A DNA stretch of 64,000 nucleotides from Acanthaster planci (GCF_001949145.1 NW_019091636.1:88752-152751); one strand, 5' to 3'. Positions 20,715-35,000 are shown, numbered from the stretch's first letter. The notes: generated by a model not told the origin, from the letters alone. Program-made: numbers and translations.

Positions 20715-23700
20715 ATGTAGAAAGACGACAGGACAGAATATCGATCCGCTTAGACTGTGCTCACGGGCATTAGGTTCGTGCCGTTCGTTCAACTGCATTT
20801 ACAATGTAGGTTGCACATCAACCTCGCACAAAGTTAACGTTGATTTCCACACCATCAGAACTGTTTAAGTTCAGGACAAACTAAAGCACATTGGACTCAG
20901 AATTTGTTAAAACATTCAGCTGCACAGCCTACTAAGCCACGGAAAGTGCCCTCTATCCAGGGTATTCCTGTTGCTATGGCTGCTTATAAGTGTTCCAGTC
21001 AATTGAAAAGCTATTTTCTTTTTCCCCCTAAATTCCAATTTCTACCATATATAGTGAGTCGGATGATTATCAGAAGTTTCTTAAAATTCGGTACAGACTG
21101 TCCTAGCGTTCAAAACTATTAAATTCCTTTGGGGCCCTTTACTTCATTACAGAATATATCACAGGGCATCCCCTGTGCCAACTTTTGTTATTGTAATATT
21201 ATATAGTTCATAGTCCATAGTTATTTTATTAACCTCAAAGGAAATAACATGTCCGCGTACAAGCCTCATTAAAAACATAAAACAGTTAGCATTCTAAAAC
21301 GTACCTACACTGAATCTAATTAAAATACAGAATGAATGCATTACAAATCATTAAAAATCATCAATACCACATCTTATCAGAGTTCTTCTTTTCCCCTCGT
21401 ATGTATCAAATTGCATGCAGCAATGGCCCTAGGGACGAAAGAATATTTATAGTGTGGCGTGGAATTCATTCGACGTCGTTGCAATTCATTTTTAATTTGC
21501 AATACCTTCGAACTTTTTTTTCATCAGATATCTTGCAGTTATTTTGTCAGCAGTTTTACAACAACATCCCATTTTTCGGGAAAGGTTGCCTAAAATGTGA
21601 AAACTTTCCAAAGACAGGTGCTGAGTGCGGTGGTGGCTATGGATTGGAGCTTAAGCTATAATTGACATTGAAAAAGTCCTTGTTTAATAGCTGGACTTAA
21701 AGCATAAAATCTCCATCTACAACAGGTAAGGTCTTACATCGTGTACTAAACGCTACCCGTCTAAGTGTCTGTAAATTTCCACAACTGTTACTCCAAAACC
21801 AGACAAGGACTACGAAGTCCCCACACTAAAAAATCCAACAAAGGAAGCACAGTGCGATAACAATGGACGCTACTTGTTAGTCCACTGCGTTTCTTTTGTT
21901 AGATTTTCGTAGTTGCCAACTTGATAACGTTGACGAATGCATTCATTTCAGCACAGGAAATCTGTCTCTTTTTCCAGTGTGCCCAGAATTATTATTATCT
22001 ACGATTCTACAATGTACCTTTGTAGTTGATCGATCATGTAGTTTTCAAAAGGAAATTTTTGTCATTTGTGTATCGCCAAACCACCCAGTTATTTAACCAA
22101 GTTGCCGTAAGTAAAAATTCTTGGTTCTCGGTGAGCCCAGTTAGAGCATCGCTTTATATTAAAGCATATACATGTGATTTGAGGGTTATTCCTGCCGTTT
22201 GTGAAATGTATATCTTCTTAGAATTTTCATTGCACTATATCCAAATTATGTAATCATTACACTTTATCATTTAGATTACATTTCGGATGTAAAATTTTAA
22301 ATTTAATTTCGTCATGTGGTCATTATTTCACAGCTTTAAAACTTTTGCGACACAACCTCATTGCTTTTGTTACAAGTTCTGCAAAACGCCTTTGATTAAA
22401 GGGACGGTCTGTGTAGTTTTGTAAATTGTGCCTGAAACTGTGCATTTGTGTAGATTTGAAATGTTTGCATATTTGTTGAACTTAATATTGATATTAATAT
22501 TAATAGTGGATAGCAATGCATGAGGAGTTTAACGGTAACTGTTCACTCAGTTATGGGCTATAAATTTATATATTTATATTTGGCTATAGTTAATCAATGC
22601 AAATTGGGTATATTTCGCCCCACCAAGTAACCCACTGTTATTTGTTCATTGCTTTTGAAATGAAATTTCATCATCCCTTGCTACAAAAGTTCCCGATTTT
22701 TTCTCTAAATGTGATGTACTTGTACCTGGTGAAATTTGAATGCTGACAGACTGCTGATGAATTTTGAATTTTAAAATAAAAATAAATAGCTTAAACTTTA
22801 CACATTAACCCAGCGGCGTATCCAGCTTTTGGTGTAGGGCGGGGGAGAGCTAATTCAAAATCGGATGCGGTTTTGGGCTCATTCAACATGATGTTGGGGA
22901 GGAAAAACTCAAAAGCCTTACAAACGGTCCCAACATCCTTGCTTTTATTTGCTGGTGTTATTTTCTCAGGGTTTTGGTGCTAATTTTACTTTCTTTCCTA
23001 CTCACCTATGAAGAGTTCTTTAAAAAATAATCGTCAGGGGGCGCGACAAGTCCCCCTCGATCCCCATACTCCACTGCATTAACCCTGTCAAGTTTGCCGA
23101 TTGGTTTCTGATTTTTCCGACCTCAGTTTCATCAAGGTCTGGCAAACGTTTCTCTATTCTTCCTCCTTCCCCTCACGAAGCATATCGGGCCCAGTAACAA
23201 CAGCAAGTAAGCCACGTAAACTGCTTTCAACAACGAGTTGTTGAAATATAATGTCGCCCACGTGCCTGCAGCATTTTGACCAATCCCTGAGAGGCGAGTA
23301 CAAGTGAGTTTGCGATCAATCGGTAAACGACGCGGCCAAGCAATTGAGCCCTGGCACTTGCTGACGACATCTTATCAGGCATCCAACGTAATAGGTACTT
23401 TACAATGTGCACAACGTATATTTAGCAGTACTGTAATGGGCACGTACTGCATGAAGACACGGTCGATGTGTTTGAGCTTCTACCTGGAACCAGCAATTAC
23501 TCTTTATGAAAGGTTCTTAATTTGCGACATACCACGCTATGCATGCACGCAAACAAGTTTTAGAATAATACATAGACAGCCAATGATTTCTGATTGAAAA
23601 GCCTACAGGAGGCCTACCGTGCAATGAGATCTTAAAATTAAAGAGAAATTCCTCGTATGGGTGAAATTAAATTAATTCGCACTCGAATTGGTTTTGCTCT

Positions 23701-26429
23701 GGAAGTCACATGCATTTCTCCCATCCCACCCCTACACACTCTTTCCAGAAGTGATTGACACACACTGTCACCAGAAGTGATTGACGTCCTTTGCTTTGTG
23801 ACAAGAACTGCATTCTTCGAAGTACAAAAAACAGGTTTGAGAAACTCAAACGTCAGGTGCTACGCAGCCCTTCCATATTTCTTTGAGAAACTCAATATGA
23901 GTAAAATAGAACGGCACTATCGTTTATACATTGCTGTTTTTGTACAATACCCCACTGTTGTATAATTGCGCCAAATGCCGCGCTGCCTAATAATGCACCT
24001 TTCCCCGCTATCAAAACGGAGTTCACTTTCCTTTGCAATTATTACAGAATTTCTAGAAACACTTCCTTTGAAAACAAAAACCTCAGTTGTTGGGTCTTCC
24101 TACAAATATACTCCTGTAGCAGAGCTGGTATCAGCGTTCACGATGGAGTTATATTGCCCCTTCAATTAACGCGGCACTTCCGACCCACGTCCGCATTTTC
24201 TATAAAAAGTTTTTAACACCAATAGCTCAAAGCTGTAATGTAGCTATCAGATTGACTCTTCATGCACATTACTTAGCTGTTTAAGTCTTTTAAGAGTCCT
24301 CGTAACCACAGTTTTTCCAGGGAAATATCACGCCTTAGCTATCCATGACCTCTCTGAGGGAACAATGTACAAAATCACCCAACAACCCAGTCACTGAAAG
24401 TTGGCTTCATTTGGTTTAGACCGCGGCATCGGGGGAAAATAGAACGATAAAAACATACCTAAAAAGTGGACATCCTTCGCTTGCTGCAGCCATGTTTGCC
24501 ATTGCAATCCTTGCTCTCTAAACAAACTACTGCTTTACAACACCCACCAGGGTTCACCGAATCTAAACACTTGGTAAATTACGACGGCATAAATCACAAA
24601 TCGTGGTTGTTGTTTGGTTTTAACAGGCGAATGTTCCGGCTTTAGGGTCGCGGGTGAATTGGTGTCATTTCCCCCATTGGACTTTCACTGGTGTTGTGTG
24701 AGTGACCTTTAAGCTTCAAGCGGGCATGTTGGCACGATAAAGAGTTTATGACCCCAGATAGACGTGCTTGGAAGTTAGGAGCTTTTACTTAGCTCGATTC
24801 TTCCGGGTTTCAATTTTAAGTTTATTTGCTGTAGGCCTATCTGTATGTGGCTACAGTGCAGTTTATACACTCTAGACGTGCATTTTGTAGCAGGTCTTTA
24901 TTCACTGAGAACGAGCCGAATTGAAACTGTGATGGAAGGTGTCGGCATAAGGAATGAATTTGTGTTCCATAGATTTAAAAGGTCCCTTCGAAAACCATTG
25001 CATTGTTGATTAGTCCGAGCATGTCTGTGCACGTTCAGTGCGCGAATTACCAAGGTAAAGAAAACGTGCGACGGCAAAATATCATAAATTCGGATAATTT
25101 AAGAACATACGTAGTAGTAAAACGGAGTTTTCTACCTTAAGTCGACATCACACATTTGCTCATAGATATGCAAATTTGCTTTCTTAGCAAATTAAAAAGT
25201 TACAACAATGTTTTTAAATCTGTTCTCAAAAATTGAAAAACCAGGCAAAAAGAGACACATTAAATAAGGAACGTTGCAATAACTAGATTGAATGGAGGCA
25301 TTGCCTGGCCCGAGTCTTTTGAGTCTATTTCAGGATTTCGCACGACAGAATTGATGCACCTACCGTGGAATCATTCGTGCACTATTAACTGGTTAAACCG
25401 AAGGACCGATAAAAGGACGAAGAGATTGGAAAAGGGAAATCATTCGTTTCATTCATAGAAGGGCACGTATACGGGTAAAAAAGAACCCCCCCCCAAAAAA
25501 AAAATCAGGTTTCACTTGTCACATGGAAGGTTCTTTTTAGGGGATTTTGTTAACACCCATTTAGACCTGTCCGATTTTACTGTAAGGGCCTCACGATTCA
25601 CTTGAGGTAGAAAATGTCCCTTTTTATAGAACAGAAATAGCGGGTGCCTCGCTTTTAGTTCATATATTCTGCAAACGTGAAACCAATTTGTTTACCTGCA
25701 TTATCCCAACCAGTCCCGGTACACGATATATCTTAAAAACGATATATCGGGCGGAAAATGACTCATAATTGCATATTGTCACGTGTTTGCATGCGTGGAC
25801 CCTCATAGGCTTGCTGTATGCACTCAGAAGATTCAGTCATGTTCTCCCGTCATAAATTTGTCGTTGAAGTCCAGTCCAACGAATTTCGTCCCAGTAGAGA
25901 TGTAACTTCCGGGGATGTCTTTATTGATTGACTGCAGCCGATTGATTGCAACATTTCAATTTCTTTTCCTGGAGTGTTGTTTATAATTCTTCACTGGGCA
26001 AATTAATCATACAAATCAGTATTTTTTTCCAATCATTCTCGCTATAAAATCTATAAAGTGGAAGGAATTATTTTGTGCACCTGGACTGCTGATTGCCTCA
26101 TTATATGAGCACGTCAAACTTTCGCCACGGCAATTGATAATGAATTGGTTGTGGTTTTCGCTCCAATCGACAGGATAAATGGGAATTACTTCCTCACAGG
26201 AAATGGCTGCTAAGAGGTTTAGCAGAGAAAATACTAACAGGAAAAACGAGAAAATACTTTCCCCCCCAAAAGGTAGAAAAAATGGAACTCGGTGTTCCCA
26301 TGGATCTGCTAGAGTGATGAAGATCCTGCAACAAAGTTAAATACAGATGAACGTGAATGGACAGAAGAAAATTGACACGTCCTAGGTGGAGTTTTTTAAA
26401 TTGAAATCTTGCCTAATATCCTGCAAGCA

Positions 26430-26600
26430 GTGAGACCGAGGGGTACCCCCAACCTGTCCAATCGCTATACGCACTCTAGACTATTGTTACCTAACACATC
26501 CCCCCCCCAAGTGTCTGAATAGAATTCCTCAGATTCCAATGAAACAATAACCAACACAAAGCAGTTGGGGTCATCTCCGTCTCATACCTCCTCCATGTGT
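26430..26600 (+). repeat. 170 bp repeat, copy 1 of 3
   Basis: Shares ordered blocks with 26697-26865 and 27705-27880: GAGGGGTACCCCC, TCCAATC.CTATAC, TTGTTAC.TAACAC, CCAACACAAAG and CTCCGTCTCATACCT. Same orientation in all copies. Non-coding. Confidence 0.7.
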
Positions 26601-26696
26601 AGCGTAAACAGCAACCGTTCAAACCGTCTTATTATACAAATCTGGTCTTATTGTTATAACAGCAACGCCAAGTAACGGTATACGAGGCACGAAATG

Positions 26697-26865
26697 GGAC
26701 AGAGAGGTACCCCCCCCAACAAGTCCAATCCCTATACACACTCCAGCCTGTTGTCACTTAACACGTCCCCCTTGGTGTCTGCAAAAGGATTCCTGAGATA
26801 CCAGTATAACAACGGCCAACACAAAGGCGGAGGTCTCTCTGTCAGGTAGTTTGCTTCATGTGAGC
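26697..26865 (+). repeat. 170 bp repeat, copy 2 of 3
   Basis: Most diverged copy, with GAGAGGTACCCCC, TCCAATCCCTATACACACT, TTGTCACTTAACACGTCCC and GCCAACACAAAG in the same order as copies 1 and 3. Only about 100 bp separates it from copy 1. Confidence 0.65.
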
Positions 26866-27704
26866 AACACGGAGCGGAACAAGATCAGCCCGTTACTTCT
26901 TGAATTGCTACTGAAATTTCGCAACCCTCATTGTCAAGTCTTGAAGCAAATCCATCGTCCCGATCGAGTCCGCCTCTCACCTTTCGTCATCTTTAATTAC
27001 CCTCTTTGGCCTGTTTCGTCTCACTGAATTTCTCAACTCTCAGATGTAGAAAAGGTATTACCAGCCTTGAGGAAGATCAAAACGCATTTGTTCGCTTCTT
27101 CCCAGAGCCACACGAATTACAAAAAGAGAAAATAATATCATTCCAACATTTTCATTCCAAAAAGCGCTTGACCGTTTTATTTTGTGGCCAGTGCGGTTCA
27201 TGACAAACTTATTTGTCATGGCAGGTAATTTTAATTTGTTTCAAATTGAACAAAATGCCTGACATGAAGACGTAAAATATTTTCGTTCCCAAAATGGAAG
27301 TCATATTTGGGGGCCCCTTTTCTGGAGAGGCCGCTCAATTAGCCTATTTGAAGCATACATGTTTATGGCGGACCTACACAATAGGAGGGCCCTATTTGAT
27401 TTTGGTAAAATCTTTTGTAATTGTTCAGGATATCTAGACCTTTTCACCCATAAGAATAGATATTGTGCTAAATGTTAACAGAACCACCTCGTGTGGACCA
27501 CCTGGGCCGCGCCACGGTGATCGCATAGATTCCTATGGGCAGCTTAAGCCACGTACAAGAGCACGTACGAACGCTGCATGGTGACTAGTTTATCTTGAAT
27601 TAAGTAGATGAACAGTAGATGACCACTATTCTATGACTTTACTATCACAATACACTGCGGTCCACACAGTTGTGACGTCACTGGAAAAATATACCCAGCA
27701 AGAA

Positions 27705-27880
27705 ATGAGACCGAGGTGTACCCCCCCCCAACATTTCCAATCCCTATACACATTCCAGACTATTGTTACTTAACACATCCCCCCCCCAGATGTCTGAAAG
27801 GAATTCCCCATATTCCTGCGAGACAATGACCAACACAAAGCAGGGGGGGTGTTCTCTCCGTCTCATACCTTGCTGCATAT
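27705..27880 (+). repeat. 170 bp repeat, copy 3 of 3
   Basis: Closest to copy 1, including CCAGACTATTGTTACTTAA and TCTCCGTCTCATACCT. Followed at once by the separate repeat at 27885-28005. Confidence 0.7.
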
Positions 27881-27884
27881 GTGG

Positions 27885-28005
27885 AAAAAGGTCTCCGTCT
27901 GGGCCGTGTCCCACGGACTTCCAGAGCTACGATCAGGTCTATTGTTTACGTGTCTCCGCATATTTCCGATGGAGTGAAAACCTGGACCTAGCTGTGGACA
28001 ACTTG
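27885..28005 (+). repeat. dispersed repeat, copy 2
   Basis: Partner of 3772-3890: shared CTTCCAGAGCT, GTGTCTCCGCATATTTCC and ACCTAGCTGTGGACAAC. The order is the same, with about 75-80% identity by eye. Confidence 0.5.
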
Positions 28006-31000
28006 AATGTTAAATAGCGCCATCATCCAAAGTGTCCGCCATACGTCGAATAGGGTAATGGGTTCGGTCACAGATCAACTTACTGACCAAGTGGGCTATT
28101 ACTATATTGTTTTCCTTTCCCAATTTCTGAGTGGGGGGTACACGGGAGCAAAGCCAGTGGGAGCAATGTGCCCCCCCCCACATGGCTGGAATTCAAAAGG
28201 AACACCCCTTCTGAACCAGTTAACGTCCAGGCACGAAGCCGATTAATTGAAATTTAATTTTCTGAGCCCCACTTCACAGAGCTGTTTAGTAGTTAGCAGA
28301 AAAAAGTCTTGTTTTCTGTAGCAGAGGAGTTTGCTTATCGTAAACACTTTTTCATGGCGTCACTCAGCGAAGTTGTACTTACACATTCACGCACACAGAG
28401 ATCCCCATTTTTAAATATAGCTAGGTTAAGCAGACCTTTCCAGCGAGGTAAGCGTGCCTTCTGCTGTATAAACTTACTGTTCACAGTCTTCATGAAATAC
28501 ACTGAGCCTCTATTAGCATAAAATCGTGTGCTGAACAGTGCTGTGAAACTGGGCTCTGGTTTCAATGCATTATTCCTTTTAGTTCAGGTTTATGCTACGG
28601 ACACTGGGAAGATGATAATAAATTGGGGAAAGTTTTGTAGCACAACACTGAGTGGTTTTAATCAACTAGTTTAGCCATTGCGTTTTGCCTGTTTCATTGA
28701 GTTTATATTCCTTGGTCTACTCCCTCCAATAAGCCGATCGGTATGGGTAGCGAAGAGGTGCAGAGTCACAGAAATTCGTCACACAAATTGCAAAACTCTG
28801 ACTTCAACCAGTCATTTTCAATAACAGTGCACTTGGTCATGTGTGCCAGCAAAGACTTGTGTGAGCTATGGTGCCATGACTCATACCGTAATCTGAAAGA
28901 TGATGAGCTACCCTTAATTGCGGTAGAAAACTACATGAAAATTGCCAAACAATCTTAATATAGGGAATCGTATCTAAGTATTAAAGGGCGCCCTCATCCT
29001 TCCAATACGGAGGTAATTAACATAAAGTGGATACTTTTGAGGGTTCCCGGGCACGCGGTGTGAAGGTGATCTCTTTGCTTTTGGGTCTCGAATGTAGAAC
29101 TGTACTCTCAGCATTTTGCTTCTATTAATTTGCAGGGAGCATGGCTTCGGCTATGCCCCTAAGTGTGGGAGAGAGTCAATGCTAGGAACCCCTAGTAAAT
29201 ACTTATTGTATAAATACTTCACACGATCTTCTGTGTGAGAAATTGTACGATTTACGGGGTCCAGTGTGGTAACTGCTTTCTGTTCTACAACGTGCCACAC
29301 TGTATTGGTTAGCTAGCAGTGTTAACCTTTGACCATTCATTATATTGTTTTTTACGGTGCCGTATAGCCATTACACTACACCAACTGTTTTCAAATTTAA
29401 TAATTTGTAGTTCTGGAGTTCGACATCATTTATTGTTCACGTGTTCTCCAAGTGCTTGTCCGCTATTAGGGGACCGTTCCTCCTTCCTCCCACCGTCCAA
29501 CTGACGTGGAGCTGGTCCGCTACATGCGGCATATTGTCCCCTTAATTCAAATTACCTTGTTTGATACGTACTGCAAAGCAGCGAAATCGGGAGGCAAAAT
29601 GGTCTCAATGCAATTACGGGAATGTGCTTATAAATGGAAGATCGAAATGGTGAGCGCGGATGACGAAAGAATTTACGACTGTGTCACATGCGTATCCCAC
29701 CATCTACCACAATTATTATCATATTGTCCTTGAAGCGCTTGGTGCAAGTGCACGAACCCTAGGGAGCGAACAACGTGTTCCACTTGGCAACCGACAAGCG
29801 GTGTATCCAGCGAAGACCCGCGGTGGCAAGTTTACCCCTTGGAGACATGTTGCCATTTTTTAATGGAATTGAAAGCACGTTCAGTTTGGAAAAGGTACTA
29901 CCACTTTTGTTGTGTAAGGGAGGTTCTTTCGAGGACGAAAACAGGTTGACTGTTGCTTTTAAAAAAAATATCGATTTTGCCCCCTCCCCTTGATACACCA
30001 TGCACTGGCGGCTCACAAACAGACCCCCTTGCTTCCCTCACGTGTCTAGCTCAAATTGACAGCTTCAGTCAAGCATTTCCTTGTGACGTTCCTCGTACTT
30101 TAAACATTCGGTACACGCAAACATTCCCGACTGAATAGTCTTACCCCCTTCTTTCACGGCGATACATTTTCTTAGTCGATAAAATGTTTTCCCTGTATTA
30201 AGCTGATGTCACTCAGTACATCTTTGGTGCCCGCCAAGACAGGTGTTGTGTGTATAGTTTGTATATAGGCAATGTATTCCAATCACAGAATGATGTCAAG
30301 ATGGCAACTATTATTAGAGCAAGTTGAGCTTTTTAAATTGACGTAGACTGTTGGCGGCTCACAAGGTTGTAGTCAGTCATTCGAAAACATTCCAGTTTGA
30401 GTTGAAAATGTTCTTCTCTTGTATTTTTAAAGTTATAAATAACAAAATCATATCAATAATTAGCCCGTCCCTTCCCGGTTTGTTCGCTGTAGTTTGTGGG
30501 GTTTGCATCCTTAATCTCTTTCTATACCTACGTGGGCGTAAATCCTGGGGTGGGGGATGGGCTATTGAGGTGGGGGGAAGGGCTATTGAATCATACCCCC
30601 CCACACACACACACACATATTTGTGACGAGCAAACAAAAATGATGTGTATAGTCAAGAATTTTTCAGACTTCCAACGACTACAGAATCACTCAAAAAGGG
30701 ACAATTACAAAAGCCATAACTATGTCATTATTAAATATGCAGATGAACATTAATATCATGAACTCCATCCTCTATATAGAGTCATATTGTCCCCCCTTTT
30801 CAAATTTTCATGCCACCCTCCCCCTGCCGCCTTTCCCCATCTCCCATCCTCCCAATTTCCAGTACAGATTTACGCCACTTTATACTTAATACCAACCACA
30901 TTATCATTCATTACCATGATATAAGAATCTGACATGGTGCCGACAGACAAGACACGGTCAAATTTATGGAGTAAAATGCCTTTTGATCGGAAGATCCTCT

Positions 31001-31659
31001 GAGGTATAATAAACCTAATGTAATTATGTCTTCAATAGAAAATGTGACTGTGGAGTAGTTGGTCTGTTTTGGTGGACGTTATCTACGTGGGGTCACGTCC
31101 AGTCAGATCTGATCGTTGTAATCGACGAACTGTCTAAAGAAATAATGTCATAATATTAATTAGAAATCGTGAAATTCGTGACGGCTTGATTTTCAAGCTA
31201 GCACGAGGTTGAATCAGGGACACAGACAGTCTGAGATGGCAATTTTGATATGGAGAAAATGCCTGGTCCTAAAGTGCGCAGTGGCTTCAACTTAAAAGCA
31301 TTACTGTTCAATTCGACGAAAAGCACTGCACACAGATAATCATGTACCTGCCGGAACCTACCACAGCCCATGGTCCACCCCACAATGCGCGACCTTTGAT
31401 CCAAGTGAAAGGCAAATCGCAACATTCCCAAGTTTAGCCGCCCAGGTGGCCTTGCAAGATGCAAACATTATACGTTGGAAAAGGCCACGATGCCATGGAA
31501 AATAAAAGAAGAGTCAATTTGCCATAGCTGTAAAACTGCATAGTAAATATGGGGTCGTCAGGAGCTGTAGTTCGGCACTCCTGACATTTAGGCTGAGCAA
31601 AGAGGATCTCGGCTTTGCAAAGCACAGTGCAAATACGTGTGTGTGTTTTACAAGGCCCA

Positions 31660-31967
31660 GAGTCAAAGTGACAACAGCTTTCGAACTTTATTACTGCAAT
31701 AGTCGACAGGTTAGACTTCAGATTTCTAAAGAACTTTGTCGGCGCCTCTTTACCTTTGCAACGAATAAGAAGAACCTCACAGCAAAGATTGATTTACCTA
31801 CTAAAGGCAGAATACTTCAGTACAAAGAGTTGGATGTACTTTACGGTGTAGAGTCCAAGTGGCAATAGCTATCGAACTTTATAACTGCAATACTTGGCGG
31901 GTTTGACTCCAGATTTTCAAAGAATCGAGTTGGCGCATCATCGCGTTTAAGAATCACCTCGCCGTAA
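31660..31967 (+). repeat. tandem duplication upstream of the WAP/antistasin start
   Basis: Two copies, period about 191 bp (starting about 31660 and 31851), share GAGTC.AAGTG.CAA.AGCT, TCGAACTTTAT.ACTGCAATA and a GTTGGCGC-type block. The second copy ends about 27 bp before the ATG at 31994, so the duplicated unit is part of the presumed promoter or 5' UTR. Confidence 0.65.
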
Positions 31968-31993
31968 GGTTCGTTAACTGTTCATGATTGACA

Positions 31994-32075
31994 ATGCGAG
32001 CAATGAGGAAGATTGTTAGGCCTACAGCAGCTGTTTTGCTGTCTCTCGTGGCGGCTTTGTCACTCGCTGCTTGCG
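31994..32075 (+). CDS. WAP/antistasin gene, exon 1 (signal peptide)
   Basis: ATG followed by basic residues ([10 protein letters not shown]), then a hydrophobic run ([16 protein letters not shown]), ending in phase 1 at a perfect donor G|GTAAGT. A phase-1 signal exon fits the phase-1 module exons downstream. The first ATG upstream (31983) closes after 11 codons. Assignment to this gene rests on strand and phase across a 6.8 kb intron. Confidence 0.7.
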
Positions 32076-35000
32076 GTAAGTGGCTCAGATTTTTCCGGAA
32101 TTCTTTGAACATAAAGGGTCGAAATAGGTTGGAATACAGGACATAATTCATGCACTTCACCTTCCAATTTTGGTTGATGTTTTCGTCAAGATATACGTAG
32201 CTTGAATTAGTAGTAGCGTATTTCATTATTTGAAAAGAAGTTGAGATAAGGGGGAGAATTTCCGAGAATATAAAACTAACAAGTGCGAACAATGCAAAAA
32301 CTCTCGTGTCACTTCCCATTTTTGGTACCATATTATTTAACTCCTTCAAGTTCAGGAATTGTTTGTTAAGGGATGCTGGGATTGGACTGGATTATATGGC
32401 CCCCCCTTTTTTTTCTTCCCTTTTTTTCTTACTTTTTATTTAGTTCATTTTTGGGGGAGAAACAAGGGGCATGCACCCCCACACCTCCCCTGGATCCGCC
32501 CTGATATCAATATATGCCTTGCATACGTTCAAAATGAAGAAAAACGGGAGAATTAGCCGACATTTATGTACATTCACAAATCAATACTGCGGTTATATGC
32601 CATTACAGTGATAGTGTACTACTTCGCGTGGGCTTGTCAAGTTTGGCGGTCACGAGATATTTTAGTAGACAGAGTCAAAAGCTTTCAGTTTGTTTATTCG
32701 GGAAATTGTTTGTAAGTTGGTCTCGTCATACGTTTCGCCGAGCAGAAAATGAGAGAAAGACTAAACAAATGCAAGATCAGAACGAAATAACGATATAAGT
32801 CTTTCGATTGCTTGGTAGCTATTGCAGTGCTTTGGTAGCAGGAAAGGGCATATCGGTCATCTCTTTTGGAGCCTTAAAACTGCAAAAATTCGTCTAACAC
32901 AATTACCCCTCCCTCCGCCGCCCACAATGTTTTTGAAGAGTTTTAACAGTATAGTACTTTTTTGGTCATTTTACACCAATTTTGTGAAAATCGAATCTCC
33001 TGTTCTTACGCAGTACCCATTTTTTTTCAAGACACGTCAGAGAACCTGAAAAATATATATTTTTTTTCCACACAGTAGTTCTCAATGCACGCGGGCTGGC
33101 ACGCGTGTAGCCTTGGACTTAAAATAACCGTAACAACAGAACGATAGATCTTTTTGGTTAATTTCAGACTCCACATTTGTAATGATAAGGAGTGTCTTCA
33201 CGTGCAAGCCAAGTTTAAAAGAATTAATAAAAAATAGGCACGGTACAGCCGAGTTCATGGGGGCTGAATCCACCGCCACCGGCCGTGGGATGGGTCAAAA
33301 TAATCCGGCTTTTTGAGGGTTTACAGGGTCGAACTTCAAATACTCCAAAAAATGAGCAAAGGGTGATAATAGATATGCATGTATAAATGCGCAACACATA
33401 GAGCTATATGTATCCAGTATTCTGCCTTTTCACTGGCATGAAACCAAAAATGCCGAGGATGATAAACTTTCCACTTTTAGTTGGAGACAGAAAGCCAAAT
33501 TAACATTGCAAGAAAGCTTTCCTATGCAAATCATAAAGGTTCTACAGTGATGTCTCCTGCAAGTTGAATACGAGTCGATCTTTGCTTCTGCCACCTCAGT
33601 GTGCACATAAACAGAGGTTGAAATATTAAATCAAACTGACCTGCAAGAGATGATCAGTTAAAACTCCCTCTGTCCAAAATATTCAGTTAGTTCGATTCGA
33701 ATTTAAGTAGGGCCTATACTATAAATTTACACGTGCCTTGGGATCTCAGACACGCCTTGACTGGTCCACTATAAGGCGGGTAGCTATTTGGCAATTAATT
33801 GATTGCTAAGTTTGAAAAATTACTACAACAGTTCTGACCAATCCAATGCCATCGATTGCATCTACCTCACGTATCAGGCAGACATTGAATAATAAAGAAT
33901 GGCTCCGTGGTTTTAGCCCCTGCTATTCACGGTGACGCACTATCCAAGGCCTAATTTTGTTTTCTCACTTAAGATCGTTTAATAGGCCTATGTCTGTTTG
34001 GCAGTCAACGTCATATCACCGATTATCTTGCTCAGTTTTCACATGAACGAGCAATGCATATAAAATATTCAATTTATTGTTCCTTAATTAATGCTGAGAA
34101 AAAAGCTACTAATGTTTCATTTGCTACGGCAAGTTTTTTAAATATGCCAATTTCCTCAGTTCATCGCCAGCTACTGGTCCCTACATTCGATACCCGATGT
34201 AGTGTGGAACGAACGGGAATAGTACAGTCCTGCTGCACGTCCACGTTAAAAGTGATAATATTTCTTCACCCGATCTTCCTGACCTATGACTCGTTACTGA
34301 TTGAAGTCCGCTAGAACTGACCATAGAACTAAGCCTGTGGTACAAAATGAATGAGCTACTATCTGCAGTAGCTCATTACAACACAGAATGTGACGAGAAG
34401 ACACATTACATTGTTTTGCTTTCCCGTTGGAGAATAGCGTCTTTGTTTTGTAACTTAATTAATAGAAAGATTGCGCCCACTCAGTCACGTGACCACGGGT
34501 ATCAAACACCAGCAAACAGGGCCCACCCACAGGAAAGTGTTTAGCTAGTTTTATTTACCCAAATATACAGCCGACGGTTGGTAAAGTACTCTGGCTACTG
34601 ATGTGCTGAGCAATAATACCGAAAATCGGCATTGTTTTGTTAAACAACACTTTGCTATGGAAGGTCATGTTTGTTGATGTTTTCACCCACTATAGGTCAC
34701 GTGACTTAGCTAGTGCAATCGGTCTATTACAATGAAATTGGGCATTCAAACCACTCTGTGACGAGTTAGACCGAGCAACTAGGACTCCTGAATCGCCTTA
34801 ACAATAATTGGACATGATCGGGCGATATCTCATGATGAGTATGATTATACTTTATCATCTGGTTTGAACATCTCCGTTTTTCATGGGCTGTAGGGTTTTG
34901 CTGTGCTAGTGCCGATTTGCATGATATGTTTACCAACCCATTTTTTGTTTCCACCAGTTTTCTGGTGTAACTCTGAAATCCTGCTGCCAGTTGAACCTCT

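Larger units (their letters stand above)
20715..31993. other. gene-poor intergenic region
   Basis: No convincing exon. AT-rich, with poly-C/poly-G runs, three diverged copies of a roughly 170 bp repeat (26430-27880), one copy of another dispersed repeat (27885-28005), a short CA tract near 30602 and a tandem duplication abutting the next gene (31660-31967). ORFs of 60-110 codons occur at chance level and match nothing I recognise. Confidence 0.5.

Noticed and set aside
20094-20798. 234-codon ORF antisense to the GPCR
   Set aside because: Shadow of the GC-rich receptor coding sequence; no domain recognised.
28743-28958. 71-codon ORF with several cysteines (CELWCHD)
   Set aside because: No recognisable family, no splice or signal context; length expected by chance in 11 kb of intergenic DNA.
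30377-30637. ORFs near 30.4-30.7 kb
   Set aside because: They cross a poly-C/CA tract and show no conserved motif or splice context.
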